Notes under the pieces: model-generated
Told to the model about the DNA's origin: nothing
Seen by the model: only the letters and a program-made list of their open reading frames with translations
The model's database searches: none
Program-made: the position numbers and the translations under genes
Shown here: piece after piece, positions 15,618 to 24,682 of the stretch
Layout of the letters: every line of letters starts with the position of its first letter
Numbering within the stretch: position 1 is the first letter of the stretch
From: CAZXNF01 sp050741255
GTDB lineage: Bacteria; Pseudomonadota; Gammaproteobacteria; Burkholderiales; SG8-41
Length of the DNA stretch: 61,007 bases
Reading direction: 5' to 3'
NCBI GenBank assembly: GCA_050741255.1
Contig: JBOIEQ010000006.1
Location: 1 to 61,007 of the forward strand

Positions 15618-17138
15618 CTAATCGACGCTCTCGGTGAGCACCTCTTCGCGCTTCTTCCGCATGAACGGCAGCACGATCATGACCAGCAGCGCGCCGGCCA
15701 CGGCCAGCATGCCCGCGCTGATCGGCCGCGTGAAGAAGACCGACGGATCACCGCGCGAGATCAGCATCGCACGCCGCAGGTTCTCTTCCATCAAGGGCCC
15801 CAGCACGAAGCCCAGCAGCAGCGGAGCGGGTTCGCAGTCCCACTTGGAAGCAAAGTAGCCGAAGAAACCGAAACCCGCCGCCAGATAAACCTCCATCGGG
15901 CTGTTGTTCAGCGAGTAGGCGCCGATGCAGCAGAACAGGCAGATGCCGGGATACAGCACGCGGTACGGAATCGTCAGGAACTTGACCCAGATGCCGATCA
16001 GCGGGAGGTTCAGGATCACCAGCATCGCGTTGCCGATCCACATCGAGGCGATCATGCCCCAGAACAGATCAGGCTTCTGCGTCATCACCTGCGGGCCGGG
16101 GGCGATGCCCTGAATCGTCATCGCACCGACCATCAGCGCCATCACCGCGCCGGTGGGAATCCCCAGCGTCAGCAGCGGAATGAAGCAGGTCTGGGCGGCG
16201 GCGTTGTTGGCCGATTCCGGCCCCGCCACGCCTTCAATGGCGCCCTTGCCGAATCGCGACGGATCCTTGGCGAGTTTCTTCTCCAGCGTATAGGAGGAGA
16301 AGGCCGCGATCACCGTGTGCGAACCCGGCAGGATGCCGAAGATGGTGCCGATTGCCGTGCCACGGACGATCGGGCCGATCGACATCTTGATGTCCTGCAT
16401 CGTCGGCATCAGGCTCGCGACATGCGAGATCTGCGATTCATCGCGGTTCGACTGCTTCTGTTCGAGATTCGAGACAATCTCGCCAAAACCGAACATGCCC
16501 ATCGCCACCGACACGAAGCCGATGCCGTCGGACAGTTCCGAGATGCCGAAACTGTAGCGCGCGATCCCCGAGTTCACGTCGGTGCCGACCAGCCCGAACA
16601 ACAGGCCGACCAGGATCATCGCGATGGCCTTGATCAGCGAGCCGTGCGCAAGCACCACCGCGGCGACCAGGCCCAGGATCATCATGGAGAAATACTCGGC
16701 GGCGCCGAACTCGAACGCCAGTTCCGCCAGCGGCGGGCCGAATAGCGCGATCAGGAAGGTGCCCACGGTGCCGGCGAAGAACGAACCGATAGCCGCGATG
16801 GCCAGGGCCGGACCCGCGCGCCCCTGACGGCCCATCTGGTAGCCGTCCAGGCAGGTGACGACGGACGACGACTCGCCTGGCAGGTTGACCAGAATGGCGG
16901 TGGTCGATCCCCCGTAACTGGCGCCGTAGTAGATGCCGGCCAGCATGATCAGGGCCGGAATCGGCGGCAGGTTGAAGGTGATCGGCAGCAGCATCGCGAT
17001 CGTGGCGACCGGACCGATGCCCGGCAGCACGCCGATCAGCGTGCCGAGAAAACAGCCAAGAAAGCAGTACAGGAGGTTTTGCGGACTGAAGGCAACCGAA
17101 AAGCCCAGGGCGAGATTGGCGAATACGGATGTTTCCAT
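15618..17138 (-). CDS. TctA-family large permease of a tripartite tricarboxylate transporter
   Basis: A 506-residue, very hydrophobic inner-membrane protein with about 12 predicted membrane segments. Typical TctA motifs are LGTLIGVLPGIGPVATIAMLLP near residues 32-53, YYGASYGGSTTAILVNLPGE near 71-90 and the second-half repeat IFGILPGSHTVIAAF. It also has GVAGPESANNAAAQTCFIPLLTLGIPTGAVMALM. It moves carboxylates across the cytoplasmic membrane with TctB and a Bug/TctC receptor, driven by the ion gradient. It lies 26 bases after tctB. No receptor gene lies in the same operon, so one or both Bug proteins encoded to the left may supply that function. Confidence 0.93.
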   Translation of the reverse strand: METSVFANLALGFSVAFSPQNLLYCFLGCFLGTLIGVLPGIGPVATIAMLLPITFNLPPIPALIMLAGIYYGASYGGSTTAILVNLPGESSSVVTCLDGYQMGRQGRAGPALAIAAIGSFFAGTVGTFLIALFGPPLAELAFEFGAAEYFSMMILGLVAAVVLAHGSLIKAIAMILVGLLFGLVGTDVNSGIARYSFGISELSDGIGFVSVAMGMFGFGEIVSNLEQKQSNRDESQISHVASLMPTMQDIKMSIGPIVRGTAIGTIFGILPGSHTVIAAFSSYTLEKKLAKDPSRFGKGAIEGVAGPESANNAAAQTCFIPLLTLGIPTGAVMALMVGAMTIQGIAPGPQVMTQKPDLFWGMIASMWIGNAMLVILNLPLIGIWVKFLTIPYRVLYPGICLFCCIGAYSLNNSPMEVYLAAGFGFFGYFASKWDCEPAPLLLGFVLGPLMEENLRRAMLISRGDPSVFFTRPISAGMLAVAGALLVMIVLPFMRKKREEVLTESVD

Positions 17139-17164
17139 GATGTGCTTTCCTCGTCAGGGCCGGT

Positions 17165-17620
17165 CTAGAAGGACCAGGGGAAAATCTTGAACGGGAGGCC
17201 GAGCCCGTAATAGAAGATCAGCGGCACGGTGATGGACAGCACCACCGCACTGATGATGGCTTCCTTCCACTTGAATTCGTAGCCGCCGGCGGCCGACATG
17301 ACGACGAGCACGAGCGTGGCGGCCACCACGCCCAGATTGAGCGGGCCGATGATGATGCCGAACGCCAGGACCGAGCCCAAGATCATCAGCATCGGAAACC
17401 ACTGGGTTTTGCGGGGGGCCTCGCCGTCGTACAAGAACGCCTTAACGAAAATGATGATGCCCAGCACCGCCAGCAGCCCACCCAGAATGGACGGGAAATA
17501 GGCAGGACCCATACGCACCGCCGTGCCCATCGGATACTGCTTGGAGCCGAAGTAGAAAATGCATCCAATCCCGATGAACATCAGGCCGGCCCAAAAATCC
17601 CTGAGCGCGCGAATCTTCAT
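17165..17620 (-). CDS. TctB-family small permease subunit
   Basis: A 151-residue protein with four hydrophobic segments (FWAGLMFIGIGCIFYFG, YFPSILGGLLAVLGIIIFV, LGSVLAFGIIIGPLNLGVVAATLVLVVM, IISAVVLSITVPLIFYYGLGL) and the GPAYFP motif common in TctB. It is the small membrane component of the tripartite tricarboxylate transporter, first in the operon with tctA. An in-frame GTG two codons upstream exists, but the ATG at 17620 has GGGGG at normal spacing. Confidence 0.88.
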   Translation of the reverse strand: MKIRALRDFWAGLMFIGIGCIFYFGSKQYPMGTAVRMGPAYFPSILGGLLAVLGIIIFVKAFLYDGEAPRKTQWFPMLMILGSVLAFGIIIGPLNLGVVAATLVLVVMSAAGGYEFKWKEAIISAVVLSITVPLIFYYGLGLPFKIFPWSF

Positions 17621-17626
17621 GAACAC

Positions 17627-17758
17627 CCCCGAATAATCTCTTCGTCGTTATAGGAATCTAGGGTGCAGCGACGCGCCCGCCGGAACCCCTGTTGCACAAA
17701 CGTTGCGGATGATAGCGGATTTTGCGGTTGCCGCAAGCATGCGTGACGAGCCCGGCGA
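17627..17758. other. Intergenic region between tctB and fba
   Basis: A 132-bp spacer that must hold the promoter of the leftward tctBA operon and the end of the leftward fba transcript. A small hairpin, TTGCGG (17722-17727) with CCGCAA (17731-17736) around a three-base loop, is the only structured element and lacks a good U-tract. I see no convincing -35/-10 pair. Confidence 0.4.
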
Positions 17759-18793
17759 TCAGGCGGCAAGCGCCTGTTTTTCCATCTCTGACCGGTAACG
17801 CCCGGTGCACGCCAGCCCGTTCATGCGTGCACGGTGATGGAGCGCTCGCTGCGCTGCAGCAATATTGGCGGGCTGACCCTTCCAGGCCTTCAAGGCGGGC
17901 TGCTGCAGGGCCCGGCCGTAGGAAAACGAAAGCGGCCAGGGCAACCGGTCCTTATGCTGCGCATTCATGGCGTTGAGATGGGCGGTCGCCAGTTCATCGC
18001 TCTGCCCCCCCGACAGGAAAACCACCCCGGCCACGGCCGCGGGGACGCAGCGGCGAAGCACCCGAACGGTGCGCTCCGCCACTTCATCGACACCGGCCTG
18101 CTGCGGGCACGTCTTGCCCGCAATGACCATGCTCGGCTTGAGCACGGTGGCTTCCAGCACCACGCGATGGCCGGTGAGCGCTGCATAGAGCGCATTGAGG
18201 GTCCATTCCGTCACTGCTTCGCAGCGGCCGATGTCGTGCGCACCGTCCATCAGCACTTCCGGTTCCACGATCGGCACCAGACCGGTTGCCTGGCAGATCG
18301 CGGCATAGCGCGCCAGCGCGTGCACGTTGGCGGCGATACAGGTCGTGCTCGGGATGCCGTCGCCGATGGTGATGACCGCGCGCCACTTGGCGAACTTCGC
18401 GCCGAGCTTGACGTAGTCGGCGCAACGCTTCGCCAGTCCGTCGAGTCCCTCGGTGACGGTTTCGCCGGGACACAGGGCAAGATCCTTGGCGCCGGTGTCC
18501 ACCTTGATTCCGGGCAGGATGCCGTTTTTCGCCAGGACGTCCACGAACGGCGTGCCGGCGACGGCCTTCTGGCGCAGGGTCTCGTCGTACAGGATGACCC
18601 CGCTCACGAACTCGCCCAGGCCCTGGGTCGTAAACAGCAGATCCCGGTAGGCGCGGCGGTTGTCCTCGGTGCATTCAACCTTGATGCCCTCGAAGCGTTT
18701 CTGGATGGTGCCCGTGCTTTCATCGGCCGCCAGGATCCCTTTGCCGGGGGCCACCATGGCTTGTGCGACCTGTTCCAATGCATGCGTTGACAT
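17759..18793 (-). CDS. Fructose-bisphosphate aldolase, class I
   Basis: A 344-residue Schiff-base aldolase, cleaving fructose 1,6-bisphosphate to two triose phosphates or running the reverse reaction. The metazoan-like class I motifs are clear: GILAADESTGTI near residue 19, GAKFAKWRAV with the catalytic Lys of the FAKWR motif, LEATVLKPSMV with the Schiff-base Lys, and VVFLSGGQSDELAT. The start is the ATG at 18793 with GCAGGAGA upstream, not an earlier in-frame ATG 16 codons away. It is the last gene of the tkt-gap-pgk-pyk-fba series, separated from pyk by a 119-bp spacer with a hairpin, so its expression may be partly independent. Most bacterial fba genes in such operons are class II, and the class I form here is a minor point of interest. 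Confidence 0.95.
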   Translation of the reverse strand: MSTHALEQVAQAMVAPGKGILAADESTGTIQKRFEGIKVECTEDNRRAYRDLLFTTQGLGEFVSGVILYDETLRQKAVAGTPFVDVLAKNGILPGIKVDTGAKDLALCPGETVTEGLDGLAKRCADYVKLGAKFAKWRAVITIGDGIPSTTCIAANVHALARYAAICQATGLVPIVEPEVLMDGAHDIGRCEAVTEWTLNALYAALTGHRVVLEATVLKPSMVIAGKTCPQQAGVDEVAERTVRVLRRCVPAAVAGVVFLSGGQSDELATAHLNAMNAQHKDRLPWPLSFSYGRALQQPALKAWKGQPANIAAAQRALHHRARMNGLACTGRYRSEMEKQALAA

Positions 18794-18832
18794 CAGCGTC
18801 TCCTGCAGAAAAAAGTCCGCTATTTTAACTCC

Positions 18833-18855
18833 GGCCCGCAAAGCCCAAGCGGGCC
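18833..18855 (-). terminator. Hairpin between pyk and fba, possible attenuator or weak terminator
   Basis: GGCCCGC (18833-18839) pairs perfectly with GCGGGCC (18849-18855) around a nine-base loop. On the leftward transcript it follows the pyk stop and precedes GGAGTTAAAATAG, which is only weakly U-rich. It could reduce read-through from pyk into fba. Confidence 0.4.
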
Positions 18856-18912
18856 CGATCGTACTAACAGGGATCGCAGAAGGCGGTCCCGCGCGGCCCG
18901 GACGACGGCGGG

Positions 18913-20340
18913 TTACGAGTGGCGGTGCTCGCCGACTTTCACGATCTTCATGGTGTTGGTGCCGCCCGCCTTGCCGAAAGGCTCGCCGATCGTGAGGATG
19001 ATCGTGTCGCCATGCTTCACCGCGCCGCGCTTGAGGAGTTCATCCTCCGCCATGTGCAGCGCCCGTTCCGGGTTGCGCGCGCCCTTGAATTTCACCGGAT
19101 ACACGCCGCGGAACAGCGTGACCCGGCGGCGTGTTTCGACGACCGAGGACAGCGCGTAGATCGGCACGCTGGTGCTCATGCGCGACATCAGCAGCACCGT
19201 CTTGCCGCTCTGCGTCAGCGCCGCGACGGCCTTGATGTCGAGGCTGTTGGCGGTGAACACCGTCGCCCGTGCGATCGCTTCTTCCACGCTCTCCGGGGCG
19301 CCATCGCGCCGCCGTTCGTTCGCCGGCAGGTCTTCCTTTTCCGCCTCCACGCACACGCGCGCCATCGCCGCCACGGTCTCGACCGGGAATTTCCCGGCCG
19401 CCGTTTCCGCGGACAGCATCACCGCATCGGTGCCGTCGAGCACGGCGTTCGCCACGTCGGACACTTCGGCGCGCGTCGGAATCGGATTGTTGATCATCGA
19501 TTCCATCATCTGCGTGGCCGTGATCACGACCTTGTTGCGCTCGCGCGCCATACGGATCATGCGTTTCTGCAGCGCCGGCACGACCGCGTCGCCGACCTCC
19601 ACCGCCAGATCGCCGCGTGCCACCATGACCGAATCCGACGCATCGAGGATCTCGGCCAGCGCGGTGATCGCTTCCGCGCGCTCGATCTTGGCGCAGATCA
19701 TGCTCCGGCCGCCGGCCTTGATCATCAGATCGCGCGCCCACTGGATGTCGGCGCCGGACCGCGGAAACGAGACCGCCAGGTAATCGGCCTTCAGCAATGC
19801 CGCGGTCTTGATGTCCTGCATGTCCTTGTCGGTCAGCGCGGGCGCGGTCAGGCCGCCACCCTTGCGGTTGATGCCCTTGTTGTTCGAGAGCACACCACCC
19901 TGTTCGACCACGCAGTCGATGCGCGGGCCGCGGACCCGGCTGACGCCGAGCACGATGCGGCCGTCGTCGAGCAGCAGCGTGTCGCCGGGGGAGACGTCCT
20001 GCGGCAGCTGCTTGTAGTCGAGGCCGACCCGTGTCGCGTCACCGAGCTTGCACTCGGCATCCAGCATGAACTTGTCGCCCGTCGCCAGCGTGACGCGATC
20101 GCCCGCGAATTTGCCGATACGGATCTTGGGGCCCTGCAGGTCGACCAGCACGCCGACCGACCGGCCGGCCTGGCGCGCGAGCCTGCGCACCAGTTCCACG
20201 CGCGCCGTATGCTCAGCCGCCGTGCCGTGCGAAAAATTCATACGCACGACATCGAGTCCGGCCTCGATCATGCGCGCGAGCGTCTTCGGGTCGCTGGAAG
20301 CCGGGCCCAGCGTCGCGACGATCTTGGTCCGCCGGGTCAT
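18913..20340 (-). CDS. pyk: Pyruvate kinase
   Basis: A 475-residue pyruvate kinase converting phosphoenolpyruvate and ADP to pyruvate and ATP. N-terminal TRRTKIVATLGPASS, the substrate-site MNFSHG near residue 35 and VDLQGPKIRIG are present. The family signature ICAKIERAEAI leads into the metal-binding DSVMVARGDLAVEVG, followed by ATQMMESMI and DGTDAVMLSAETAAGKFP. The C-terminal allosteric domain is full length. Its ATG overlaps the pgk stop by four bases (ATGA), indicating coupled translation in the glycolytic/gluconeogenic operon. Confidence 0.97.
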   Translation of the reverse strand: MTRRTKIVATLGPASSDPKTLARMIEAGLDVVRMNFSHGTAAEHTARVELVRRLARQAGRSVGVLVDLQGPKIRIGKFAGDRVTLATGDKFMLDAECKLGDATRVGLDYKQLPQDVSPGDTLLLDDGRIVLGVSRVRGPRIDCVVEQGGVLSNNKGINRKGGGLTAPALTDKDMQDIKTAALLKADYLAVSFPRSGADIQWARDLMIKAGGRSMICAKIERAEAITALAEILDASDSVMVARGDLAVEVGDAVVPALQKRMIRMARERNKVVITATQMMESMINNPIPTRAEVSDVANAVLDGTDAVMLSAETAAGKFPVETVAAMARVCVEAEKEDLPANERRRDGAPESVEEAIARATVFTANSLDIKAVAALTQSGKTVLLMSRMSTSVPIYALSSVVETRRRVTLFRGVYPVKFKGARNPERALHMAEDELLKRGAVKHGDTIILTIGEPFGKAGGTNTMKIVKVGEHRHS

Positions 20341-21521
20341 GCCGTTTCCTTCGCCGCGGCTTCCAGTGCCGCCACCGCCGGCAGCGTGCGGCCTTCCAGG
20401 AATTCCAGGAACGCGCCGCCGCCCGTGGACAAGTACGAAAGACGGTCCGTAACGCCGAACTTCGCGACCGCAGCCAGGGTATCGCCGCCACCCGCAATGG
20501 AATAGGCCTTCGACTCGGCGATGGCGTGGGCGAGCCGGTCGGTGCCGCCCGCGAACGGAGGGTATTCAAATGCGCCGACCGGGCCGTTCCAGACGATGGT
20601 ACCGGCGCGGGCCACGATGGCCGCCAGCGCTGCGGAGGACTGCGGGCCGATATCGAGGATCAGATCGTCGGCTGCAACCTCCGCAACCGCCTTGACCGTG
20701 GCGGCCGCGTGTGCGGAAAGTTCCCTGGCGCAGACGACATCCGTCGGCAGGGGAACGTCGCCGCCCTTGGCCTGGATCAGCCGCAGGATTTCCTGCGCCT
20801 CGCCGACGAGCGTGGGTTCGGCCAGCGATTTCCCGATCGGCCGGCCGGCCGCGAGCAGGAAGGTGTTGGCAATGCCGCCGCCGACGATGAGACGGTCCAC
20901 TTTTTCCGCCAGCGAGCGTAGCACCGTCAGCTTGGTCGATACCTTGGCGCCGCCGACGATCGCGACCAGCGGGCGCGCCGGGTCACCCAGCGCTTTACCG
21001 AGCGCGTCGAGTTCGGCCGCCATCAGCGGCCCCGCGCAGGCGACTTTGGCGAAACGCGCGACGCCGTGGGTGGTGGCCTCCGCGCGATGCGCCGCGCCGA
21101 AGGCTTCGTTCACATACACGTCGCACAGGGCGGCAATGCGTTGCGCCAGCGCTTCATCGTTCTTCTTTTCACCGGGATTGAAACGGCAGTTTTCCAGCAG
21201 CACCACCTGTCCCGGTGCCACCTCGACGCCGTCCAGCCAGTCCCGCTTGAGCGGCACGTCATGACCCAGCAGTACGCCCAGGTGTTTGGCGACCGGGGCC
21301 AGCGAATCCGCCGCACTGAACTCGCCCTCCTTCGGCCGGCCGAGGTGCGACACCAGCATGACGCGCGCGCGCTGGGCCAGGGCGTGCCGGATGCCGGGCA
21401 GCGCGGCGCGGATGCGGCTGTCGTCGGTGATCGCGCCGTCCTGCATCGGCACGTTGAAATCCTCGCGGATCAGGACGCGCTGATCGCGCAGATCGAGATC
21501 CAGCATGCGGAGGAAGTTCAT
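20337..21521 (-). CDS. pgk: Phosphoglycerate kinase
   Basis: A 394-residue monomeric kinase interconverting 1,3-bisphosphoglycerate and 3-phosphoglycerate with ADP/ATP. Signatures include REDFNVPMQDG near residue 19, LVSHLGRPKEG, ENCRFNPGEKKND and VGGAKVSTKL. Also present are IVWNGPVGAFEYPPF and the C-terminal SIAGGGDTLAAV nucleotide loop. It sits 10 bases after gap and overlaps pyk by four bases, in the order usual for betaproteobacteria. Length is typical. Confidence 0.97.
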   Translation of the reverse strand: MNFLRMLDLDLRDQRVLIREDFNVPMQDGAITDDSRIRAALPGIRHALAQRARVMLVSHLGRPKEGEFSAADSLAPVAKHLGVLLGHDVPLKRDWLDGVEVAPGQVVLLENCRFNPGEKKNDEALAQRIAALCDVYVNEAFGAAHRAEATTHGVARFAKVACAGPLMAAELDALGKALGDPARPLVAIVGGAKVSTKLTVLRSLAEKVDRLIVGGGIANTFLLAAGRPIGKSLAEPTLVGEAQEILRLIQAKGGDVPLPTDVVCARELSAHAAATVKAVAEVAADDLILDIGPQSSAALAAIVARAGTIVWNGPVGAFEYPPFAGGTDRLAHAIAESKAYSIAGGGDTLAAVAKFGVTDRLSYLSTGGGAFLEFLEGRTLPAVAALEAAAKETA

Positions 21522-21531
21522 TCCCCGCCGC

Positions 21532-22545
21532 TCACTTGGCGTTCATCAGCGCGATGGTGGTGTCCAGCATGCGATTGCTGAAGCCCCATTCGTTGTCGTA
21601 CCAAGACAACGCCTTCACCAGCGTGCCGCCGGTGACCTTGGTCAGCGTGGCGTCGAAGATGGACGAGGCGGGATTGTGGTTGAAGTCCACCGACACCAGC
21701 GGGCCGGTGCTGTATTCAAGCACGCCCTTGAGCGCCCCGTCCGCCGCGGCCTTGATGGCGGCGTTGACTTCATCGACCGTCGTCGCGCGCGCAGCGGTAA
21801 AGACGAGATCCACCAGCGAAACGTTGATCGTCGGTACCCGCACGGCGAAACCGTCGAGTTTGCCGTTCAGTTCCGGGAGTACCAGGCCGACGGCGGCAGC
21901 GGCACCCGTCTTGGTCGGGATCATCGACATCGTCGCGGAGCGCGCGCGGCGCAGGTCCTCGTGATAGACGTCGGTCAGCACCTGGTCGTTGGTGTAGGAA
22001 TGTATGGTGGTCATCAGGCCCTGCACCACGCCGACTTTCTCGTGCAGCACCTTGACCATGGGCGCAAGACAGTTGGTCGTGCAGGAAGCGTTGGAAATCA
22101 CCGTGTGCGCGGCCTTCAGCGTCTGATGGTTGACGCCGTAGACCACGGTCGCATCCACGTCCTTGCCGCCGGGCGCGGAGATGATCACCTTCTTCGCGCC
22201 ACCCTTGATGTGCGCGCCGGCTTTTTCCTTGGTCGTGAACAGCCCGGTGCATTCGAGCACCACGTCCACGTTGAGCGAACCCCACGGAATTTCCGCCGGA
22301 TTGCGCACCGCGAAGACCTTGATGCGGTCGCCGTTGACGACCATCGCATCGCCGTCCACCGTTACGGTGCCGGGGAAGCGGCCGTGCGCCGTGTCGTAGC
22401 GCGTGAGGTGCGCGTTGGTTTCGGCATCGCCGAGATCGTTGATGCCGACGATCTGGATGCCGTGCTTTTTTCCGCTTTCATACAGGGCCCGCAGGATGTT
22501 GCGGCCGATGCGGCCGTAGCCGTTGATGCCTACGCGTATGGTCAT
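21532..22545 (-). CDS. gap: Glyceraldehyde-3-phosphate dehydrogenase, type I
   Basis: A 337-residue phosphorylating GAPDH. The Rossmann start is IRVGINGYGRIGRN, the catalytic Cys is in SNASCTTNCLAP, and the tail has SWYDNEWGFSNRM. INDLGDAETNAHL after the second beta strand contains the acidic residue region associated with NAD preference. That is family knowledge and does not prove cofactor use. It lies in the leftward operon 31 bases after tkt and 10 bases before pgk. Confidence 0.97.
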   Translation of the reverse strand: MTIRVGINGYGRIGRNILRALYESGKKHGIQIVGINDLGDAETNAHLTRYDTAHGRFPGTVTVDGDAMVVNGDRIKVFAVRNPAEIPWGSLNVDVVLECTGLFTTKEKAGAHIKGGAKKVIISAPGGKDVDATVVYGVNHQTLKAAHTVISNASCTTNCLAPMVKVLHEKVGVVQGLMTTIHSYTNDQVLTDVYHEDLRRARSATMSMIPTKTGAAAAVGLVLPELNGKLDGFAVRVPTINVSLVDLVFTAARATTVDEVNAAIKAAADGALKGVLEYSTGPLVSVDFNHNPASSIFDATLTKVTGGTLVKALSWYDNEWGFSNRMLDTTIALMNAK

Positions 22546-22576
22546 TGCCTGTCCTTGAGTACAGCCGTGCGGCGGT

Positions 22577-24568
22577 CTAGGAAAGCACGTGTTTTACCGC
22601 GTCCGCCACGTTCGCCGCGGTAAAGCCGAAATGTTTGAACAGTTCGCCGGCGGGCGCCGATTCGCCGAAGGTATCGATGCCGACCACCGCGCCGTCGAGG
22701 CCGACGTACTTGCGCCAGCCATCGGAGACCCCGGCTTCCACCGCGACGCGCGGAAGTCCGCGCGGCAGCACCTGCGCGCGGTACTCCGCATCCTGGCGGT
22801 CGAAAGCGCGGGTGCAGGGCATGGACACGACGCGTACCGGGATGCCGGCGCTGTCCAGGAGTTTTTGCGCGTCCATCGCCAGCGGCACTTCCGAGCCGGT
22901 GGCGATGATGACGGCGCGCGGCGCGCCGGCCGCCTCGGACAGCACGTACCCGCCGCGCGCGATCAGGGCCAACTGCCCTTCACTGCGTTTCTGGAAGGCG
23001 ACGTTCTGCCGCGACATGATGAGGCAGGTGGGTCCGTCCTTGCGCTCGAGCGCGGCGCCCCAGGCCGCGGCGGTTTCGACCGTGTCGCAGGGCCGCCAGA
23101 CCGCCATGTTTGGAATCAGGCGCAGGCTGGCGACCTGCTCGATGGCCTGGTGCGTCGGTCCGTCCTCGCCCAGCCCGATCGAGTCGTGCGTGAACACGAA
23201 GACATTGCGCAACTTCATCAGTGCCGCCATCCGCAGCGCGTTGCGAGAGTAGTCGGAAAAGGTGAGGAAGGTGCCGGTCTCGGGAATGAAGCCGCCGTGC
23301 AGCACCATGCCGTTGGTGATCGCCGCCATCGCGAACTCGCGCACGCCGAAGTTCACGATGTTGCCGTCGCCGGCAGGACCGACGACCTTGCTGCCCGGCC
23401 AGTTCGTGAAGACGCTGCCCATCAGGTCGGCTGAACCACCGACGAGTTCCGGCAGTTTCGGCGCCAGCGCCGTCAACACCAGTTGTGATGCCTTGCGCGT
23501 GGCCACGGTCTCGCCCTTGGCATTCGCCGCGGCGATGCACTGCGCGAGATCGGTGGCGAAGGTCTCCGGCAGGCGGCCGGCCATGCGGCGCTCGAATTCG
23601 CGGGCGAGTTCCGGGAAAGCGGCGGCGTAGCGCGAGAACCGCGCCTGCCAGTCCGCTTCCCGTGCGGCACCCTTCGCGCGCTGGTCCCAGCCGGCGTAGA
23701 CCGTTTCGGGGATTTCGAAAGGCGGATGTTTCCAGCCGATCGCTTCGCGCGTGGCGGCGACTTCCTTGTCGCCGAGCGCGGCACCGTGCGTGTCCGCCGA
23801 GCCCTGCTTGTTCGGCGCGCCCTTGCCGATGACCGTTTTGCAGCAGATCAGGCTTGGCCGGTCTGTCACTGCCTGCGCCTGTTTGAGCGCGGCTTCGATC
23901 TTGGCGCTGTCGTGGCCGTCCACGGCCGGAATCACGTGCCAGCCGTAGGCCTCGAAGCGGCGCGGCGTGTCGTCGGTGAACCAGCCGGCAACCGCGCCGT
24001 CGATGGAAATGCCGTTGTCGTCATACAACGCGATCAACTTGCCGAGCTTGAGCGTGCCGGCGAGCGAACAGGCCTCGTGCGACACGCCTTCCATCAGGCA
24101 GCCATCGCCGAGAAAGACGTAGGTCCGGTGGTCCACGATGGCATGGCCGTCGCGGTTGAATTCGGCGGCCAGCAGGCGCTCGGCCAACGCCATGCCGACC
24201 GCGTTGGCGAGACCCTGGCCGAGGGGCCCGGTGGTCGTTTCCACGCCGGGCGTGATGCCGTGCTCGGGATGGCCGGCCGTCTTCGAATGCAACTGGCGGA
24301 AACGCTTGAGCTCCGCCATCGGCAGGTCATAGCCGGTCAGGTGCAGCAGCGCGTACAGCAGCATCGAGCCGTGACCGTTCGACAGCACGAAACGGTCGCG
24401 GTCGGCCCACAGCGGATTCGCGGGATTGTGGCGGAGGTGGCGGTTCCACAGCACTTCCGCGATCTCGGCCATGCCCATCGGCATGCCGGGATGGCCCGAG
24501 TTGGCCTGCTGCACCGCGTCCATTGCCAGCGCTCGGATGGCGTTCGGCAGGTCGGTAAGCGAGCTCAT
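22577..24568 (-). CDS. tkt: Transketolase
   Basis: A 663-residue thiamine-diphosphate enzyme moving two-carbon units between sugar phosphates in the pentose phosphate or Calvin cycles. The ThDP motif runs GDGCLMEGVSHEA...DDN. Other signatures are DRFVLSNGHGSML, TTGPLGQGLANAVGMA, and in the pyrimidine domain GVREFAMAAITNGM and THDSIGLGEDGPTHQ. It is the first gene of the operon tkt-gap-pgk-pyk-fba. No phosphoribulokinase or RubisCO gene is in the window, so a Calvin-cycle role is not shown. Confidence 0.97.
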   Translation of the reverse strand: MSSLTDLPNAIRALAMDAVQQANSGHPGMPMGMAEIAEVLWNRHLRHNPANPLWADRDRFVLSNGHGSMLLYALLHLTGYDLPMAELKRFRQLHSKTAGHPEHGITPGVETTTGPLGQGLANAVGMALAERLLAAEFNRDGHAIVDHRTYVFLGDGCLMEGVSHEACSLAGTLKLGKLIALYDDNGISIDGAVAGWFTDDTPRRFEAYGWHVIPAVDGHDSAKIEAALKQAQAVTDRPSLICCKTVIGKGAPNKQGSADTHGAALGDKEVAATREAIGWKHPPFEIPETVYAGWDQRAKGAAREADWQARFSRYAAAFPELAREFERRMAGRLPETFATDLAQCIAAANAKGETVATRKASQLVLTALAPKLPELVGGSADLMGSVFTNWPGSKVVGPAGDGNIVNFGVREFAMAAITNGMVLHGGFIPETGTFLTFSDYSRNALRMAALMKLRNVFVFTHDSIGLGEDGPTHQAIEQVASLRLIPNMAVWRPCDTVETAAAWGAALERKDGPTCLIMSRQNVAFQKRSEGQLALIARGGYVLSEAAGAPRAVIIATGSEVPLAMDAQKLLDSAGIPVRVVSMPCTRAFDRQDAEYRAQVLPRGLPRVAVEAGVSDGWRKYVGLDGAVVGIDTFGESAPAGELFKHFGFTAANVADAVKHVLS

Positions 24569-24615
24569 GAGAAAGAAGCGGGGACCGGGGGAGGATTTGC
24601 TGCGGGAAGACCGCG

Positions 24616-24645
24616 ATTATCCCCGAAAACGCGGCGCCGTGGCTA
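24616..24645 (-). promoter_or_regulatory. Candidate promoter of the tkt operon
   Basis: On the minus strand TAGCCA (complement of 24640-24645) and GATAAT (complement of 24616-24621) are 18 bases apart, with four and five of six consensus matches. The start would be near 24609, leaving a 40-base leader before the tkt ATG. Confidence 0.4.
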
Positions 24646-24660
24646 CGCGCAGGGCGGCTG

Positions 24661-24675
24661 CGGCCGTAACGGCCG
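24661..24675 (-). terminator. Inverted repeat downstream of ntrX, possible transcription end
   Basis: CGGCCGT-A-ACGGCCG is a perfect 7-base inverted repeat a few bases beyond the ntrX stop on the leftward strand. As RNA it would form a five-pair stem with a five-base loop. There is no U-tract, so it may act in termination only with help, or be incidental. Confidence 0.3.
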
Positions 24676-24682
24676 GCACCCG

